This document shows positions 15,368 to 24,458 of a stretch of 48,502 bases of DNA, in pieces. The notes below the pieces were generated by a model, which was not told where the DNA came from, searched no databases, and saw only the letters and a program-made list of their open reading frames with translations. Every line of letters begins with the position of its first letter. Within the stretch, counting starts at the first letter, position 1. The translations under genes and the position numbers were made by a program. The stretch is from Deltaproteobacteria bacterium (GTDB taxonomy: Bacteria; Desulfobacterota; DSM-4660; Desulfatiglandales; HGW-15), in NCBI GenBank assembly GCA_020060215.1, contig JAGVAP010000133.1, positions 1 to 48,502 of the forward strand, in the 5' to 3' direction.

Positions 15368-18300
15368 ATGAAACCTGTCGATGTTCGAAGCACCGTGATC
15401 GCACGCCTGCACGAGGACCTTATCGGCCCACACGGGCCTGAAGAGATCTTCCAGGGAGTACGCGTCCGCCCTTCTGACATATACCTTACAGGCATTCTCT
15501 GGACGTCTACAGACCGGATGGGCGCGCAGGATGACGATGGCAGCGAAGGCGACGACGAGGAGGACACTTCCCCCTCCGCGGCCTCTCCGGTGGGTCAGAA
15601 ACGTCCCTGCAGCATGGGACTTTCATTCTGTGTGGCTGACCTTGACGGCCCTAGTACTTTGCATGTGACGGTATCTTTCGCCACTTACGATTTCGAGCCG
15701 CTTGCAGCTGCAGATGGCAAGCCCGCCGAACTCAAATGGACACGGCGCGAACACTGCATCGAGCTCCCATCACTTGGGTTACCGGTTTTCGGCAGCAAGG
15801 AACATCCTGTCGAGGCAGCCGGTCTGGCTGCGGATGTCCGACTTCACGTAAGGGCACGACCGAGTGCAGCTGGCCGGCTTATCACCCTCACACTGATCAA
15901 CCGCAGCGTGCCTCCTGAAGGTGATCGTAACGGTGCCGAAAGCCTGCTGCTCTTCCAGACCAGGATCGAAGTCAAGCCCACAGGAAGCACGAAGCTTGTC
16001 CCGAGACCCGCACGCCCCACTGCCAATGACGAGGACGAAGAGATCGGGCGGCTGCTCTACCGTAAAGTCCCTGAATTCGCAGCGGGCCACCAGTGCTCGG
16101 CTTCCTGGCAGGCAACCGGCCAGATCGCAAGCGTCGTCCGGACCGAGTGGATACCCGAAGCTTCTGTCATCGCATATCGCGAGGATGGCGCCGATGTTTT
16201 CAAGGACCTAGTCAGTAAGGGTGCCTTCAATGCCCAGCAGCTGGCAACGCTCCCCGACGATCAAGTGCTGGGACGGCTGCTGCAATTGCCCTCAGCCTAC
16301 CGCAAGTGGATAAAGCTGCTCATGGACGAGGTGCCGGGGCTCGACAAGGACCTGCAGCCTATCGCCGAGCGCAATATCAAGGCCTGTGGCGATGTCTGCG
16401 CGAGGATGGCTGACGGTGTGAAGGCGATGCAAGGCAATCAGAAGCTGCTGCAGGCCTTCAAGCTGGCCAATGCCGCCATGGCGCTTCAGCACTCATGGAA
16501 ACCAGCAGGCAAGTCCCAGCCTCTCCGGTGGCGCCCCTTCCAACTTGGCTTCATACTGCTCGCCGCCCATTCTGTCTGCGATGCCGGCGCGCCGGACCGT
16601 GAGGTTCTGGATTTGTTGTGGTTCCCTACCGGTGGCGGCAAGACCGAGGCTTACCTGGCGCTGGTCGCAATACTGGCGTTCCATCGTCGCAGCATCCACG
16701 AGGACCCTGACGATGGGGCAGGCACTGCAGCGCTAATGCGCTATACGCTGCGACTGCTTACCGCCCAGCAGTTCGAACGTGCTTCGGCCCTCATCCTTGC
16801 CTGCGAGCTTATCCGCCTTGGACTCGTTCCGGAAATCAAGTACCCGATGAAGACCGGCAGAAAAGCTTTCTCCATCGGGCTGTGGGTGGGTGGCGATGCT
16901 ACACCCAACCGCTTCCTGGGAGAACGGGGCGCTCTCGTTACCAGGGGCACCCGGGGCGGGACGACCGCTGAGCAGATAGACGAATGCCCTTGCTGTCATG
17001 GCAAGGTCCGATGGAACTATGACGAGGCTGCGCAATCTGTTCGGCCCTATTGCGAAGCAAAGCACTGTCAGCTGGGGCCCGGGTTAGGCCTGTGGCCGGT
17101 GTTTACCGTCGATGACGATGTGTACCGGGAGCGCCCCACTCTCGTCATCGGCACCATTGACAAGTTCGCGCTGTTGACGACAAAGGGTGAGGTCGCCCAG
17201 CTTTTTGACTTTGGAACACCGCAGAGCCCGGACCTCATCATCCAGGATGAGCTACACCTCATTTCTGGCCCGCTTGGAACTATTGCAGGAGTATACGAGA
17301 CTGCCTTCGATTGGCTTCTGAGAAAAGGTGATCGGCGACCGAAGGTCATCGGATCGACTGCGACGATACGCCGCGCAGCAGACCAGGTCAGGGCGCTTTT
17401 CGATCGCAAAAGCTGCCAGTTCCCGCCCCCTGGTCTCGATTACGATGATTCAGGCTTTGCTGTGCGTGACGATCAAAAGCCGCCCCGGATCTACCTGGGC
17501 GCCACAACGGCTGGACGGTCTGCAAAGTTCACACTTCAGGCCGTTGCAGGCTCTCTCCTTCAGTCAACAGGCAGCAGCGTCGGGATTGAGGATGCCGACC
17601 GTGACGGCTACTCGACGCTGCTTGTCTATTTCAACTCTCTGCGTGAACTCGGTGGTGCGATAGTCCAGATGCTTGATGACGTACCGGACTCGATAAGACT
17701 TTACGCAAACGAGCGGAATGAGAAAGCCAGGGAGATCAATCCGCCGCGTGAGCTGACTTCCCGTGTTTCTCAGAAGGAGATCCTCGAGATCCTCTCTGAG
17801 CTCAAGATTTCAACCGGCAGGCCTGGTTCAGTCGACGTGGTCCTGGCCACCAACATGGTCAGCGTCGGCGTCGACGTCTCGAGGCTGGGGTTGATGGCTA
17901 TGAACGGCCAGCCGAAGACCCGCTCCGAGTACATCCAGGCCACAAGCCGGGTCGGACGAAGCCTTTTCCCGGGTCTTGTTGTTGCAGTGCTGAACGCCGC
18001 CAAGCCGCGCGATCGTTCTCATTTTGAAACCTTCTTCGGCTGGCATTCATCCCTTTACCGTGACGTGGAAGCTACCAGCGTAACCCCGTTTGCTTCCCGG
18101 GCGAGAGATCGTGCCCTCCATGCGGCGCTGGTGGCAATGATTCGCCACTCGCATCCAGCTATGCAAAGGAGTCCAAATCTCTCCAACGCTCCTGACGAGC
18201 TGCTCCAGGCTGTTGTTGCGGAGATCGAGCGGCGGGTGAAGTCGATTGACGGGCGTGAAGTGAAGGCATGCGAGAACGAGATCAACGAGCGCCTCGAAAA

Positions 18301-18580
18301 CTGGGATTCGCGGGTGCCGACGTACTATATGAGTTCCCACTCGCTTAACAGGTCACTGCTGATTTCTGCCGACTTGAACGCTCAACGGCGTGCAACTGGA
18401 CGTCTGCCGCCGGCGGGGTGGCCCACAATGAACAACATGCGCAGCGTTGAGGCGAGCACACGCTTTCGAATGGCTGAGGCCCTGAGTCCCGGCTCGCCTG
18501 CGGCAGATACAGGTGCACCAGCCAATTCGGATCAGTCTGCGCCTCTGCATCCACGGTGGAGAAGATCCAATGGTGAATAA
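15368..18580 (+). CDS. drmA: DISARM helicase DrmA
   Basis: A 1070-residue helicase of the DrmA type, a core subunit of DISARM anti-phage systems. In order: an N-terminal region of about 400 residues, Walker A LWFPTGGGKTEAYLA (about 413-427), a zinc-binding insertion CPCC...CEAKHC (about 540-563), motif II QDELH (about 624), SAT motif GSTATIRRA (about 660), and a C-terminal helicase half with NMVSVGVDVSRLG and motif VI QATSRVGR (about 857). Established work shows DrmA and DrmB form a DNA-binding and translocating complex. The gene starts 10 bp after the helicase stop and overlaps drmB by 11 bp. The length is somewhat below the roughly 1200-1300 residues of some family members. No key helicase motif appears lost. 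Confidence 0.93.
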   Translation: MKPVDVRSTVIARLHEDLIGPHGPEEIFQGVRVRPSDIYLTGILWTSTDRMGAQDDDGSEGDDEEDTSPSAASPVGQKRPCSMGLSFCVADLDGPSTLHVTVSFATYDFEPLAAADGKPAELKWTRREHCIELPSLGLPVFGSKEHPVEAAGLAADVRLHVRARPSAAGRLITLTLINRSVPPEGDRNGAESLLLFQTRIEVKPTGSTKLVPRPARPTANDEDEEIGRLLYRKVPEFAAGHQCSASWQATGQIASVVRTEWIPEASVIAYREDGADVFKDLVSKGAFNAQQLATLPDDQVLGRLLQLPSAYRKWIKLLMDEVPGLDKDLQPIAERNIKACGDVCARMADGVKAMQGNQKLLQAFKLANAAMALQHSWKPAGKSQPLRWRPFQLGFILLAAHSVCDAGAPDREVLDLLWFPTGGGKTEAYLALVAILAFHRRSIHEDPDDGAGTAALMRYTLRLLTAQQFERASALILACELIRLGLVPEIKYPMKTGRKAFSIGLWVGGDATPNRFLGERGALVTRGTRGGTTAEQIDECPCCHGKVRWNYDEAAQSVRPYCEAKHCQLGPGLGLWPVFTVDDDVYRERPTLVIGTIDKFALLTTKGEVAQLFDFGTPQSPDLIIQDELHLISGPLGTIAGVYETAFDWLLRKGDRRPKVIGSTATIRRAADQVRALFDRKSCQFPPPGLDYDDSGFAVRDDQKPPRIYLGATTAGRSAKFTLQAVAGSLLQSTGSSVGIEDADRDGYSTLLVYFNSLRELGGAIVQMLDDVPDSIRLYANERNEKAREINPPRELTSRVSQKEILEILSELKISTGRPGSVDVVLATNMVSVGVDVSRLGLMAMNGQPKTRSEYIQATSRVGRSLFPGLVVAVLNAAKPRDRSHFETFFGWHSSLYRDVEATSVTPFASRARDRALHAALVAMIRHSHPAMQRSPNLSNAPDELLQAVVAEIERRVKSIDGREVKACENEINERLENWDSRVPTYYMSSHSLNRSLLISADLNAQRRATGRLPPAGWPTMNNMRSVEASTRFRMAEALSPGSPAADTGAPANSDQSAPLHPRWRRSNGE

Positions 18581-20408
18581 CCTAGTTGGAGAACTGCGCC
18601 GTAGCGCCGTCCTGATGACCTATGCGCCGGGCGCAATTGCTGACATGCGCTCGGGCAAGGGACCGGTTTCCGGTGTCAGTGCAGGTCTTGAGGAGTGGGA
18701 CCGCAGTGCGCCACTAGTTGGCAATCTCAAGTTCCAGAAAATCGTGGAGCGGCGTTTATGCAAGAAACTGGGAAAGAAATACTTCAGACTGCCTCCCGTC
18801 CTCGACGACGGCGCAAAGCACCTGGATGGTTCGCCTGACGAGTCGGCACTGGTGATCCGACGGTTTCCGGTTTGGCTTCAGTGCCCTGAGTGTGAGGTGC
18901 TCCGTCCGGCATCAAAGTGGATGCATGACCCAGGCAGGGCCTACAGGTATTGCGCGAGCTGCTCCGACCGACGTCCCGGCGGCGAGAAGGTTTTTGTAAT
19001 CCCTGTGCGCTTCGCATCGGCTTGTACGATGGGGCATCTCGACGAGTTCCCCTGGAACTTCTGGCTAAAGCACAAGTCCGATTGCGCCACAAAGGGTAGA
19101 GACAAGCTGAAGCTCTCATCGGTTGGACCGGGTCTTGGCGGTTTGGTACTTGAATGTCCGTCCTGCAAGGAAAAGCGCTCGATGGATGGGGCCTTCGGTG
19201 AAAAGGCGCTGTCCGGCCTGACATGCCGGGGTGCACGTCCATGGCTTCGAAGCAATGACAACTCGTGCAGCTGCAGTGGAGATCAGGGAACGTACCGTGC
19301 TGTTCAGCGTGGCGCCTCCAACCTTTATTACCCTGTCATGGAATCAGCACTGGATATTCCTCCCTGGACCAAACATTTGCAGCGTACCATTGCCGACTAT
19401 TGGGACATTCTTCTTGACATCGAGGATTACGAAGGTCGGGTTGCCTACATCAATCGTTCCCAACACCTCAAGCGCGTCCTCGAGCGTGAGCAGATTTCTG
19501 CGGAGGATTTGGCCAAGACCTTTGAAGAAATGGTCGGTGATGTTGAAGTGATGAACGTCGATGATTTACGAATTGACGAATACCGAGTTTTCATAGGCCC
19601 GATGGACGAATGTGACGAGGAGTTCGAAATCCACCGGGAGCAGGTCCCGAGCGAACTGCAACCATGCATCTCCAAGGTGATGCGAGTGGCGCGGTTGCGT
19701 GAAGTTAGGGTAGTAAAAGGCTTTACGCGGATAAATCCCCCGGCTGACCCGGACGGCGCGCAGGTCGCCCCGATCTCAAATGGCGCACTCGAATGGCTGC
19801 CAGCCATAGAAGTACGCGGAGAAGGTGTTTTCATCCGGTTCAACATCGATGCCCTGCTGAAGTGGGAAGTACAGCCAGAGGTTGTAGAACGTGTGAGGCC
19901 AGCGACAGAATCGTGGCGATCAGATTGGCAGAGGCGCAACAGCGACAAGCCTGTACCATTCGAGGCTACGCCACGTCTATTGATGCTTCATGCCTTCTCC
20001 CATGCACTAATCCGGCAGCTCACACTTGAGTGCGGTTACTCAACAGCATCTTTGCGTGAACGTCTCTACGTGAGTGAGGGGCCAGACGGCATGGCAGGCG
20101 TGCTCATCTATACCGCCACATCCGACTCTGACGGTACACTCGGCGGTTTGCAACGGCGGGCTGATAAAGAACTTTTAGGTCCGACTGTCATCGGGGCGCT
20201 TCGCTCGGCGCATTGGTGCTCTTCAGATCCCTTGTGCATCTCGGGCGAAACCGGAGCACCGGACTCGCACTCGGTGGCAGCCTGCCACTCGTGCATGCTT
20301 GTACCAGAAACGTCCTGCGAACACCATAACCGCTTCCTCGATCGTGCACTTCTCAATGGGATGGGGGACGGAGCAGGCGTCGGATTCTTCGAATCACTGC
20401 TTTCCTGA
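18570..20408 (+). CDS. drmB: DISARM protein DrmB (DUF1998-type)
   Basis: About 612 residues, of the DrmB type with a C-terminal DUF1998-like domain. Zinc-ligand pairs are visible early (CPEC about 106, CASC about 128) and a further cysteine set near the C-terminus (CHSCMLVPETSCEHHNRF, about 572-589), which is the hallmark of this family. DrmB associates with DrmA and is needed for DNA loading and activity. The start at 18570 is supported by GGTGGAGAAG just upstream; it overlaps the drmA stop by 11 bp, so translation is coupled. The gene ends 9 bp before the NERD/helicase gene. All parts expected for the family are present. Confidence 0.92.
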   Translation: MVNNLVGELRRSAVLMTYAPGAIADMRSGKGPVSGVSAGLEEWDRSAPLVGNLKFQKIVERRLCKKLGKKYFRLPPVLDDGAKHLDGSPDESALVIRRFPVWLQCPECEVLRPASKWMHDPGRAYRYCASCSDRRPGGEKVFVIPVRFASACTMGHLDEFPWNFWLKHKSDCATKGRDKLKLSSVGPGLGGLVLECPSCKEKRSMDGAFGEKALSGLTCRGARPWLRSNDNSCSCSGDQGTYRAVQRGASNLYYPVMESALDIPPWTKHLQRTIADYWDILLDIEDYEGRVAYINRSQHLKRVLEREQISAEDLAKTFEEMVGDVEVMNVDDLRIDEYRVFIGPMDECDEEFEIHREQVPSELQPCISKVMRVARLREVRVVKGFTRINPPADPDGAQVAPISNGALEWLPAIEVRGEGVFIRFNIDALLKWEVQPEVVERVRPATESWRSDWQRRNSDKPVPFEATPRLLMLHAFSHALIRQLTLECGYSTASLRERLYVSEGPDGMAGVLIYTATSDSDGTLGGLQRRADKELLGPTVIGALRSAHWCSSDPLCISGETGAPDSHSVAACHSCMLVPETSCEHHNRFLDRALLNGMGDGAGVGFFESLLS

Positions 20409-20417
20409 GGAGTCGAG

Positions 20418-22037
20418 ATGGCTGTCATGTGGCCGAGGAAGTTGCCAACGTGGTTGGTACAGGATCCCCGCAGATCTTCCGAGTGCAATGTGTATAGGAA
20501 TCTCGACCTCGTACTTGATGACGAGTGGTCGGTCTACTACTCGCGCCCATGGTGGGGATTGAGCAAGACAGGTGGCGAGATCGACGGGGAGGCTGACTTC
20601 GTCGTTGCCCATCCCGACCGGGGTGTACTCTTTCTGGAAGTGAAAGGGGGCTTGGTCAAGCATGACCCGTTGACGTCAAAATGGACATCAGTCGACCGCT
20701 TCGGAGTCAGGCACAGCATCAAGGACCCGATGCAGCAGGCCATGAAGTCGAAGCATGCTCTGCTCAAGAAGTTTCAGATGGTACAGGCTTGGCCACGCCA
20801 GCGGGTGCGTCTTCGGCATGGCGTCATCCTTCCAGACAGCCAGCCAACTGGTGACGAGTTCATCGGCGGCTATGAGCAGGAGCTATTCTGCTTCTCAACC
20901 GATCTGCGTGACAGTCTGCGGAGCTGGGTAATCCAGCGCCTTGCTTCGCACGCAGCGCATGGTATTGACGGAGAGGTCGGTCCTGGACTGGACGGGATTG
21001 CTGCCATCGACTCTACAATCGCGGCCCCCGCACGTCTGAGAGTGCCGTTGAATAGGAAGCTTGAAGGGGATGTTGCGCAGCAAGATGCCCTGATGACAGG
21101 CGCCCAGTTGCAGGCGATTGCCTTCATCGACGCGTTTCCCCGGGTGGTGGTCGAAGGAGGTGCCGGGACCGGAAAGACCGTTGTTGCTTGCGAGCTGGCG
21201 GTACGTTACTCGGACGCAGGGCGTAGAGTGCTTCTTTCCTGCCTTAGTGAGGCACTGGCCGCGTCTCTGACTCGTCTGATCGGGGGGCGCCCCAACCTTG
21301 ACGTTTTGACAATATCCGTGTTGCGGGCGGACGCATCGGCCGGGAGGGTTGGACCATATGGAGCGGTTATTGTCGATGAGGGGCAGGACGTAGACTGGTC
21401 GGATTGGGACCTGCTTGAGGGTTGCCTTTCCCCGGGTGGCCTTTTGAGAGTGCTGTTTGACAGCAATCAGGCTGTCTACCGTGCACGTGACGATCTCGAG
21501 ACCCGATTGCAAGCAAGAGGGATTCCCCTTCTGCTGAACCTGAGGAACACAAAGCGGATATCTTCGGTCACGGAGCCGCTGTACCGAGGCCCCCTCATTC
21601 AGTGCCCGGGGCCTGAAGGCAGCCTTCCACAGTTGCTCGAGACTACAGGTCCAGCGACTCCGGAACAAGTTGTTTCCATTGTTCAGGAACTTGTGAAGGG
21701 GCAGTCGCTTGCTCCCGCAGATGTGGCGTTGCTGACACCTGATGCAAGAACGGCTGATGACATAAGGATAGCGCTGCTCGCAGCAAGGCTGAAGCCGACA
21801 GATGCGCTGACCCGAGCGCCAGGCGCAGTGGTGGTCGATACAATTGCGCGTTTCAAGGGTTTGGAATCTCTTGCGATTATTGTCCTGGGAGACAGGCTTT
21901 CTGCAAACAACCCTGAACTATCCTACGTGGCTGTCTCGCGGGCCAGGGCCCTCCTCGTGGTCGTCGGGCCTGTATCAGGGAGTCTGCTTGGCAATGCCTT
22001 GCTGAAGGGAGTGCAGGATCTGGTTTCAGCCCAATGA
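20418..22037 (+). CDS. NERD nuclease-domain / SF1 helicase fusion
   Basis: A 539-residue protein with two modules. The N-terminal about 130 residues form a NERD (nuclease-related) domain, with GEADFVV about 56-62 and LEVKGG about 73-78, which match the D...ExK pattern of the restriction-endonuclease fold. The C-terminal part is a UvrD/DUF2075-like helicase: Walker A EGGAGTGKTVVA (about 244), motif II VDEGQD (about 318), and a final VAVSRARALLVVVG (about 504). A strong GAGGAG site precedes the ATG. Canonical class 2 DISARM has DrmE and the PLD protein DrmC in addition to DrmA/B; here this fusion occupies the position after drmB. It could supply the nuclease activity of the system. That substitution is inference from gene order. 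Confidence 0.88.
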   Translation: MAVMWPRKLPTWLVQDPRRSSECNVYRNLDLVLDDEWSVYYSRPWWGLSKTGGEIDGEADFVVAHPDRGVLFLEVKGGLVKHDPLTSKWTSVDRFGVRHSIKDPMQQAMKSKHALLKKFQMVQAWPRQRVRLRHGVILPDSQPTGDEFIGGYEQELFCFSTDLRDSLRSWVIQRLASHAAHGIDGEVGPGLDGIAAIDSTIAAPARLRVPLNRKLEGDVAQQDALMTGAQLQAIAFIDAFPRVVVEGGAGTGKTVVACELAVRYSDAGRRVLLSCLSEALAASLTRLIGGRPNLDVLTISVLRADASAGRVGPYGAVIVDEGQDVDWSDWDLLEGCLSPGGLLRVLFDSNQAVYRARDDLETRLQARGIPLLLNLRNTKRISSVTEPLYRGPLIQCPGPEGSLPQLLETTGPATPEQVVSIVQELVKGQSLAPADVALLTPDARTADDIRIALLAARLKPTDALTRAPGAVVVDTIARFKGLESLAIIVLGDRLSANNPELSYVAVSRARALLVVVGPVSGSLLGNALLKGVQDLVSAQ

Positions 22038-22091
22038 ACGGGTATTCTGGACAGGCAATCTCAGTATTGAACCTCCGGCGAAGCAGAACCC

Positions 22092-22529
22092 ATGCATGAC
22101 AAACCCAAGCAGCGACGTCATCGGGGAGACATAATGTCCCCCGAGAAGCGAAGCGCCGTAATGTCCAGAATCAAGGGACGCGACACCGGCCCCGAAAGGA
22201 TCATGGCTGCATTGTTCGCATCCAGGGACTTGTCCTGGGAGGAGCATGCCCGTGACCTGCCGGGGAGGCCGGATTTTGTATTCCGTGAAGCAATGGTTGC
22301 GGTCTTCGTCGATGGTGACTTCTGGCACGGCTGGCACTTCTCCAAATGGCGAGATAAACTTTCCGAGAAATGGGAGGCCAAAATTGAGGCCAACCGCTGC
22401 CGCGATGTCCGCAACCACAGGTGCCTACGCCGGAGGGGCTGGAAGGTGATCAGGCTATGGGAGCATCAGGTTGAAATTAACCCGATATTCTGTCTGGAGC
22501 GTGTTCTTCATGCCCTTGAGGTCGATTGA
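22092..22529 (+). CDS. vsr: Very short patch repair (Vsr)-type endonuclease
   Basis: A 145-residue Vsr-like protein. The motif MSPEKRSAVMSRIKGRDTGPE (split here: MSPEKRSAVMSRIKG and RDTGPE) is typical of the family, as are GRPDFVF (about 57) and DGDFWHGW (about 74), which carry the catalytic acidic residue and the conserved tryptophans. Canonical Vsr nicks T:G mismatches that arise from deamination of 5-methylcytosine. It lies directly before a C5-methyltransferase gene, as expected, and its stop overlaps the methyltransferase ATG (TGATG). An internal ATG at 22134 is an alternative start. A 54-bp gap separates it from the upstream gene, the largest in the operon. It could also serve as a nicking effector in defence; this is speculative. 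Confidence 0.9.
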   Translation: MHDKPKQRRHRGDIMSPEKRSAVMSRIKGRDTGPERIMAALFASRDLSWEEHARDLPGRPDFVFREAMVAVFVDGDFWHGWHFSKWRDKLSEKWEAKIEANRCRDVRNHRCLRRRGWKVIRLWEHQVEINPIFCLERVLHALEVD

Positions 22530-23698
22530 TGAACATGACAGTCAGAGCCTGTAGCCAAGTCGAAGACTACCTGGTAGTGCCTTCACACATGCGCGTGAGG
22601 ACTCTTGATCTCTTTTGTGGCGGCGGAGGAAGCAGCTGGGGTGCACAGGCTGCTGGTGCCGAGATCGTCTGCGGGGTTGATGGATGGAAGATTGCAGCTG
22701 AAACGTTCGGAACGAATTTCCCTGGAGCCAAGGCTATCCACCTGACGATGAACGAAGGGACCACTCCAGGGGTGATCGGGCTGACCGGCGGCATCGACCT
22801 CATACTGTCCTCGCCGGAGTGCACAAATCACACATGCGCCAAAGGACGGCGCGAGAGGGATGAGGAGAGCAAGCGCACTGCGTTTTTTGTTCTAAATTTT
22901 GCTCGCGAGTTGAAACCACGATGGATCGTTCTGGAAAACGTTCTCCATATGCGAAATTGGAATGGCTACAATTCCCTTGTCGCCGAAATCGAGACCCTAG
23001 GCTACCTTGTCCGACCACAGGAGCTGAATGCATCCGATTTCGGGGTACCACAGTCGAGAAGAAGGCTTTTCCTCCTCTGTGACCGCGAGGCAATGCCCTC
23101 GGAGGTGTGTCGCCCTGGAATTAGCCACATTCCAGTGAGGGTTATCTTGGATCCAGAGGGGACCTGGACAAGTACCCCTCTCTACAACGGTAAGAGAGCG
23201 AAGAACACTCTGGCCAGAGCCGAAAGAGCCATGGAAGCCCTCGGAAGGGGAGTGTCATTCCTCATTGTCTATTATGGTTCTGACGGTTCCGGGGGTTGGC
23301 AGCTTTTGGACCGCCCGATCCGCACCCTCACGACACTGGACCGCTTCGGGCTGGTAACCTGGGATGGCGATACTCCCATGTTCAGGATGCTCCAAGTCCC
23401 CGAGCTGAGACGTGCCATGGGTTTTAGTCAAGAATACGTTCTCGACAAAGGCAGCCGAAGGGACAAGATACGCCTGCTTGGCAATGGCGTATGCCCTCCT
23501 GTTATGGAAGCGGTAATCCGTTCACTTGTTGAATGTCGGCCATCCATTGATGCGTCCTGCCGTGATGCCAAATCTGAGCTGTACAATCAATGCTCGGCAT
23601 TGGAGCCGGAAGGGTTGGCCACTAACCGTCCAAAAGACTGCTCAGCCGATCTCCCCCCTTTTTTCCTAAACATGCGAATAGCGGCTCCAAGAACGTGA
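22529..23698 (+). CDS. drmMII: C5-cytosine DNA methyltransferase (DrmMII/Dcm type)
   Basis: A 389-residue DNA cytosine-5 methyltransferase. Motif I is DLFCGGGGSS (about 27-36), motif VI ENV (about 136), motif VIII QSRRRLF (about 172), and motif X GNGVCPPVMEA near 310. The catalytic motif IV reads SPECTNHT (about 95-102) rather than the usual PPCQ, with the nucleophilic cysteine kept; the same variant is seen in DISARM-associated enzymes. The ATG at 22529 shares one base with the Vsr stop and has GAGGT upstream; a TTG at 22526 is possible. It would protect host DNA from the DrmA/B-based restriction and gives the last gene of the operon. The last about 60 residues beyond motif X are non-conserved. 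The symbol is assigned from context; recognition sequence unknown. Confidence 0.85.
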   Translation: MNMTVRACSQVEDYLVVPSHMRVRTLDLFCGGGGSSWGAQAAGAEIVCGVDGWKIAAETFGTNFPGAKAIHLTMNEGTTPGVIGLTGGIDLILSSPECTNHTCAKGRRERDEESKRTAFFVLNFARELKPRWIVLENVLHMRNWNGYNSLVAEIETLGYLVRPQELNASDFGVPQSRRRLFLLCDREAMPSEVCRPGISHIPVRVILDPEGTWTSTPLYNGKRAKNTLARAERAMEALGRGVSFLIVYYGSDGSGGWQLLDRPIRTLTTLDRFGLVTWDGDTPMFRMLQVPELRRAMGFSQEYVLDKGSRRDKIRLLGNGVCPPVMEAVIRSLVECRPSIDASCRDAKSELYNQCSALEPEGLATNRPKDCSADLPPFFLNMRIAAPRT

Positions 23699-23786
23699 AT
23701 TTTGTTTTCCTCCTGATGGGAAAGGCAGCAGCTACCTTTTGTTTTGTTTTTACCAATACAGAACACGCCAGCACCATTCCAAATCA

Positions 23787-23802
23787 TGTACAGAGATAGT
23801 AT
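23787..23802 (+). repeat. IS-end-like repeat, right copy
   Basis: TGTACAGAGATAGTAT lies just outside the stop codon of the IS481-like transposase remnant, where an IS terminal repeat would be. It matches 15 of 16 bases at 6863-6878 in direct orientation. The pair brackets the defence operon. Confidence 0.5.
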
Positions 23803-23836
23803 TCACCTGACACCGCCGCCCCCGGCGGGGTAGGGT

Positions 23837-24250
23837 TCAGGCTGCCTTTTCCGTCATCTTCTTCGCCTTCTGCTCGTCCTTAGGCAACTCCTCCAAAAAA
23901 GCATTGAAAGGGGTGGTGCCTTCAATGCCTCTGCCATGGTGGGCGCGCCCGTTGTTGTGATTGCTGAGGGAGCCAACCAAGTCATTTTGCATCTCCTCCA
24001 TCAACTCCTATCACCTCTCCCAGCCCTGGATCGGAAGTGCTCGTCCATAGGGTCCGGTGCAGGCGCTCCACAAAGCCGTTGCCCTGCGGCCGGCGGCACC
24101 CCGGAGGGCCGCTTCTTCGTCTGGAGCGGATCGAGCGCCCGGCCGAGGCCGAGTACGGCGCGCCGGCCTTGCCCGTCAGCTGCTCCTCGGCGGAGTAGCC
24201 CGCCCCGAGAGGCATGGCTTGCCGGATAACGCCTTATCGACGCAGAAGCC
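23837..24250 (-). pseudogene. Degraded IS481-like transposase remnant
   Basis: On the minus strand the sequence reads as the C-terminal third of an IS481/IS3-type DDE transposase spread over several frames. Recognisable parts are TKKRPSG, then CRRPQGNGFVERLHRTL, then DEHFR, then LMEEMQNDLVGSLSNHNNGR and GIEGTTPFNAF...EELP, ending at a stop at 23837. At least three frame changes or stops separate these pieces, and the N-terminal two thirds are missing, so it cannot be functional. The C-terminus ends in an unusual Lys-rich tail (KDEQKAKKMTEKAA). It marks the right border of the defence operon. Confidence 0.8.
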
Positions 24251-24458
24251 ATCTAGGACATCGTTGGGAGCTTCGATTGAAAAGTTGCCAGTCGCCCGAT
24301 TCGGTGCGACAACGGCGACTCCGGAATGGGATGATTGGGAGTCCTCGGACGATGAGGAGCATCCGGGCGGCTCCAGGATGAAGCGCTTGAGGACTGACCG
24401 CCTGCCTTGCGGCTTGGCCTAAATCCCGCGAGAGAAAAGAGCCTCAGGAACTTTGAAG

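Noticed and set aside
23700..23760. Intrinsic terminator after the methyltransferase gene
   Set aside because: There is a T-rich stretch near 23,738-23,753 but only a five-base weak stem before it, so it was not called.
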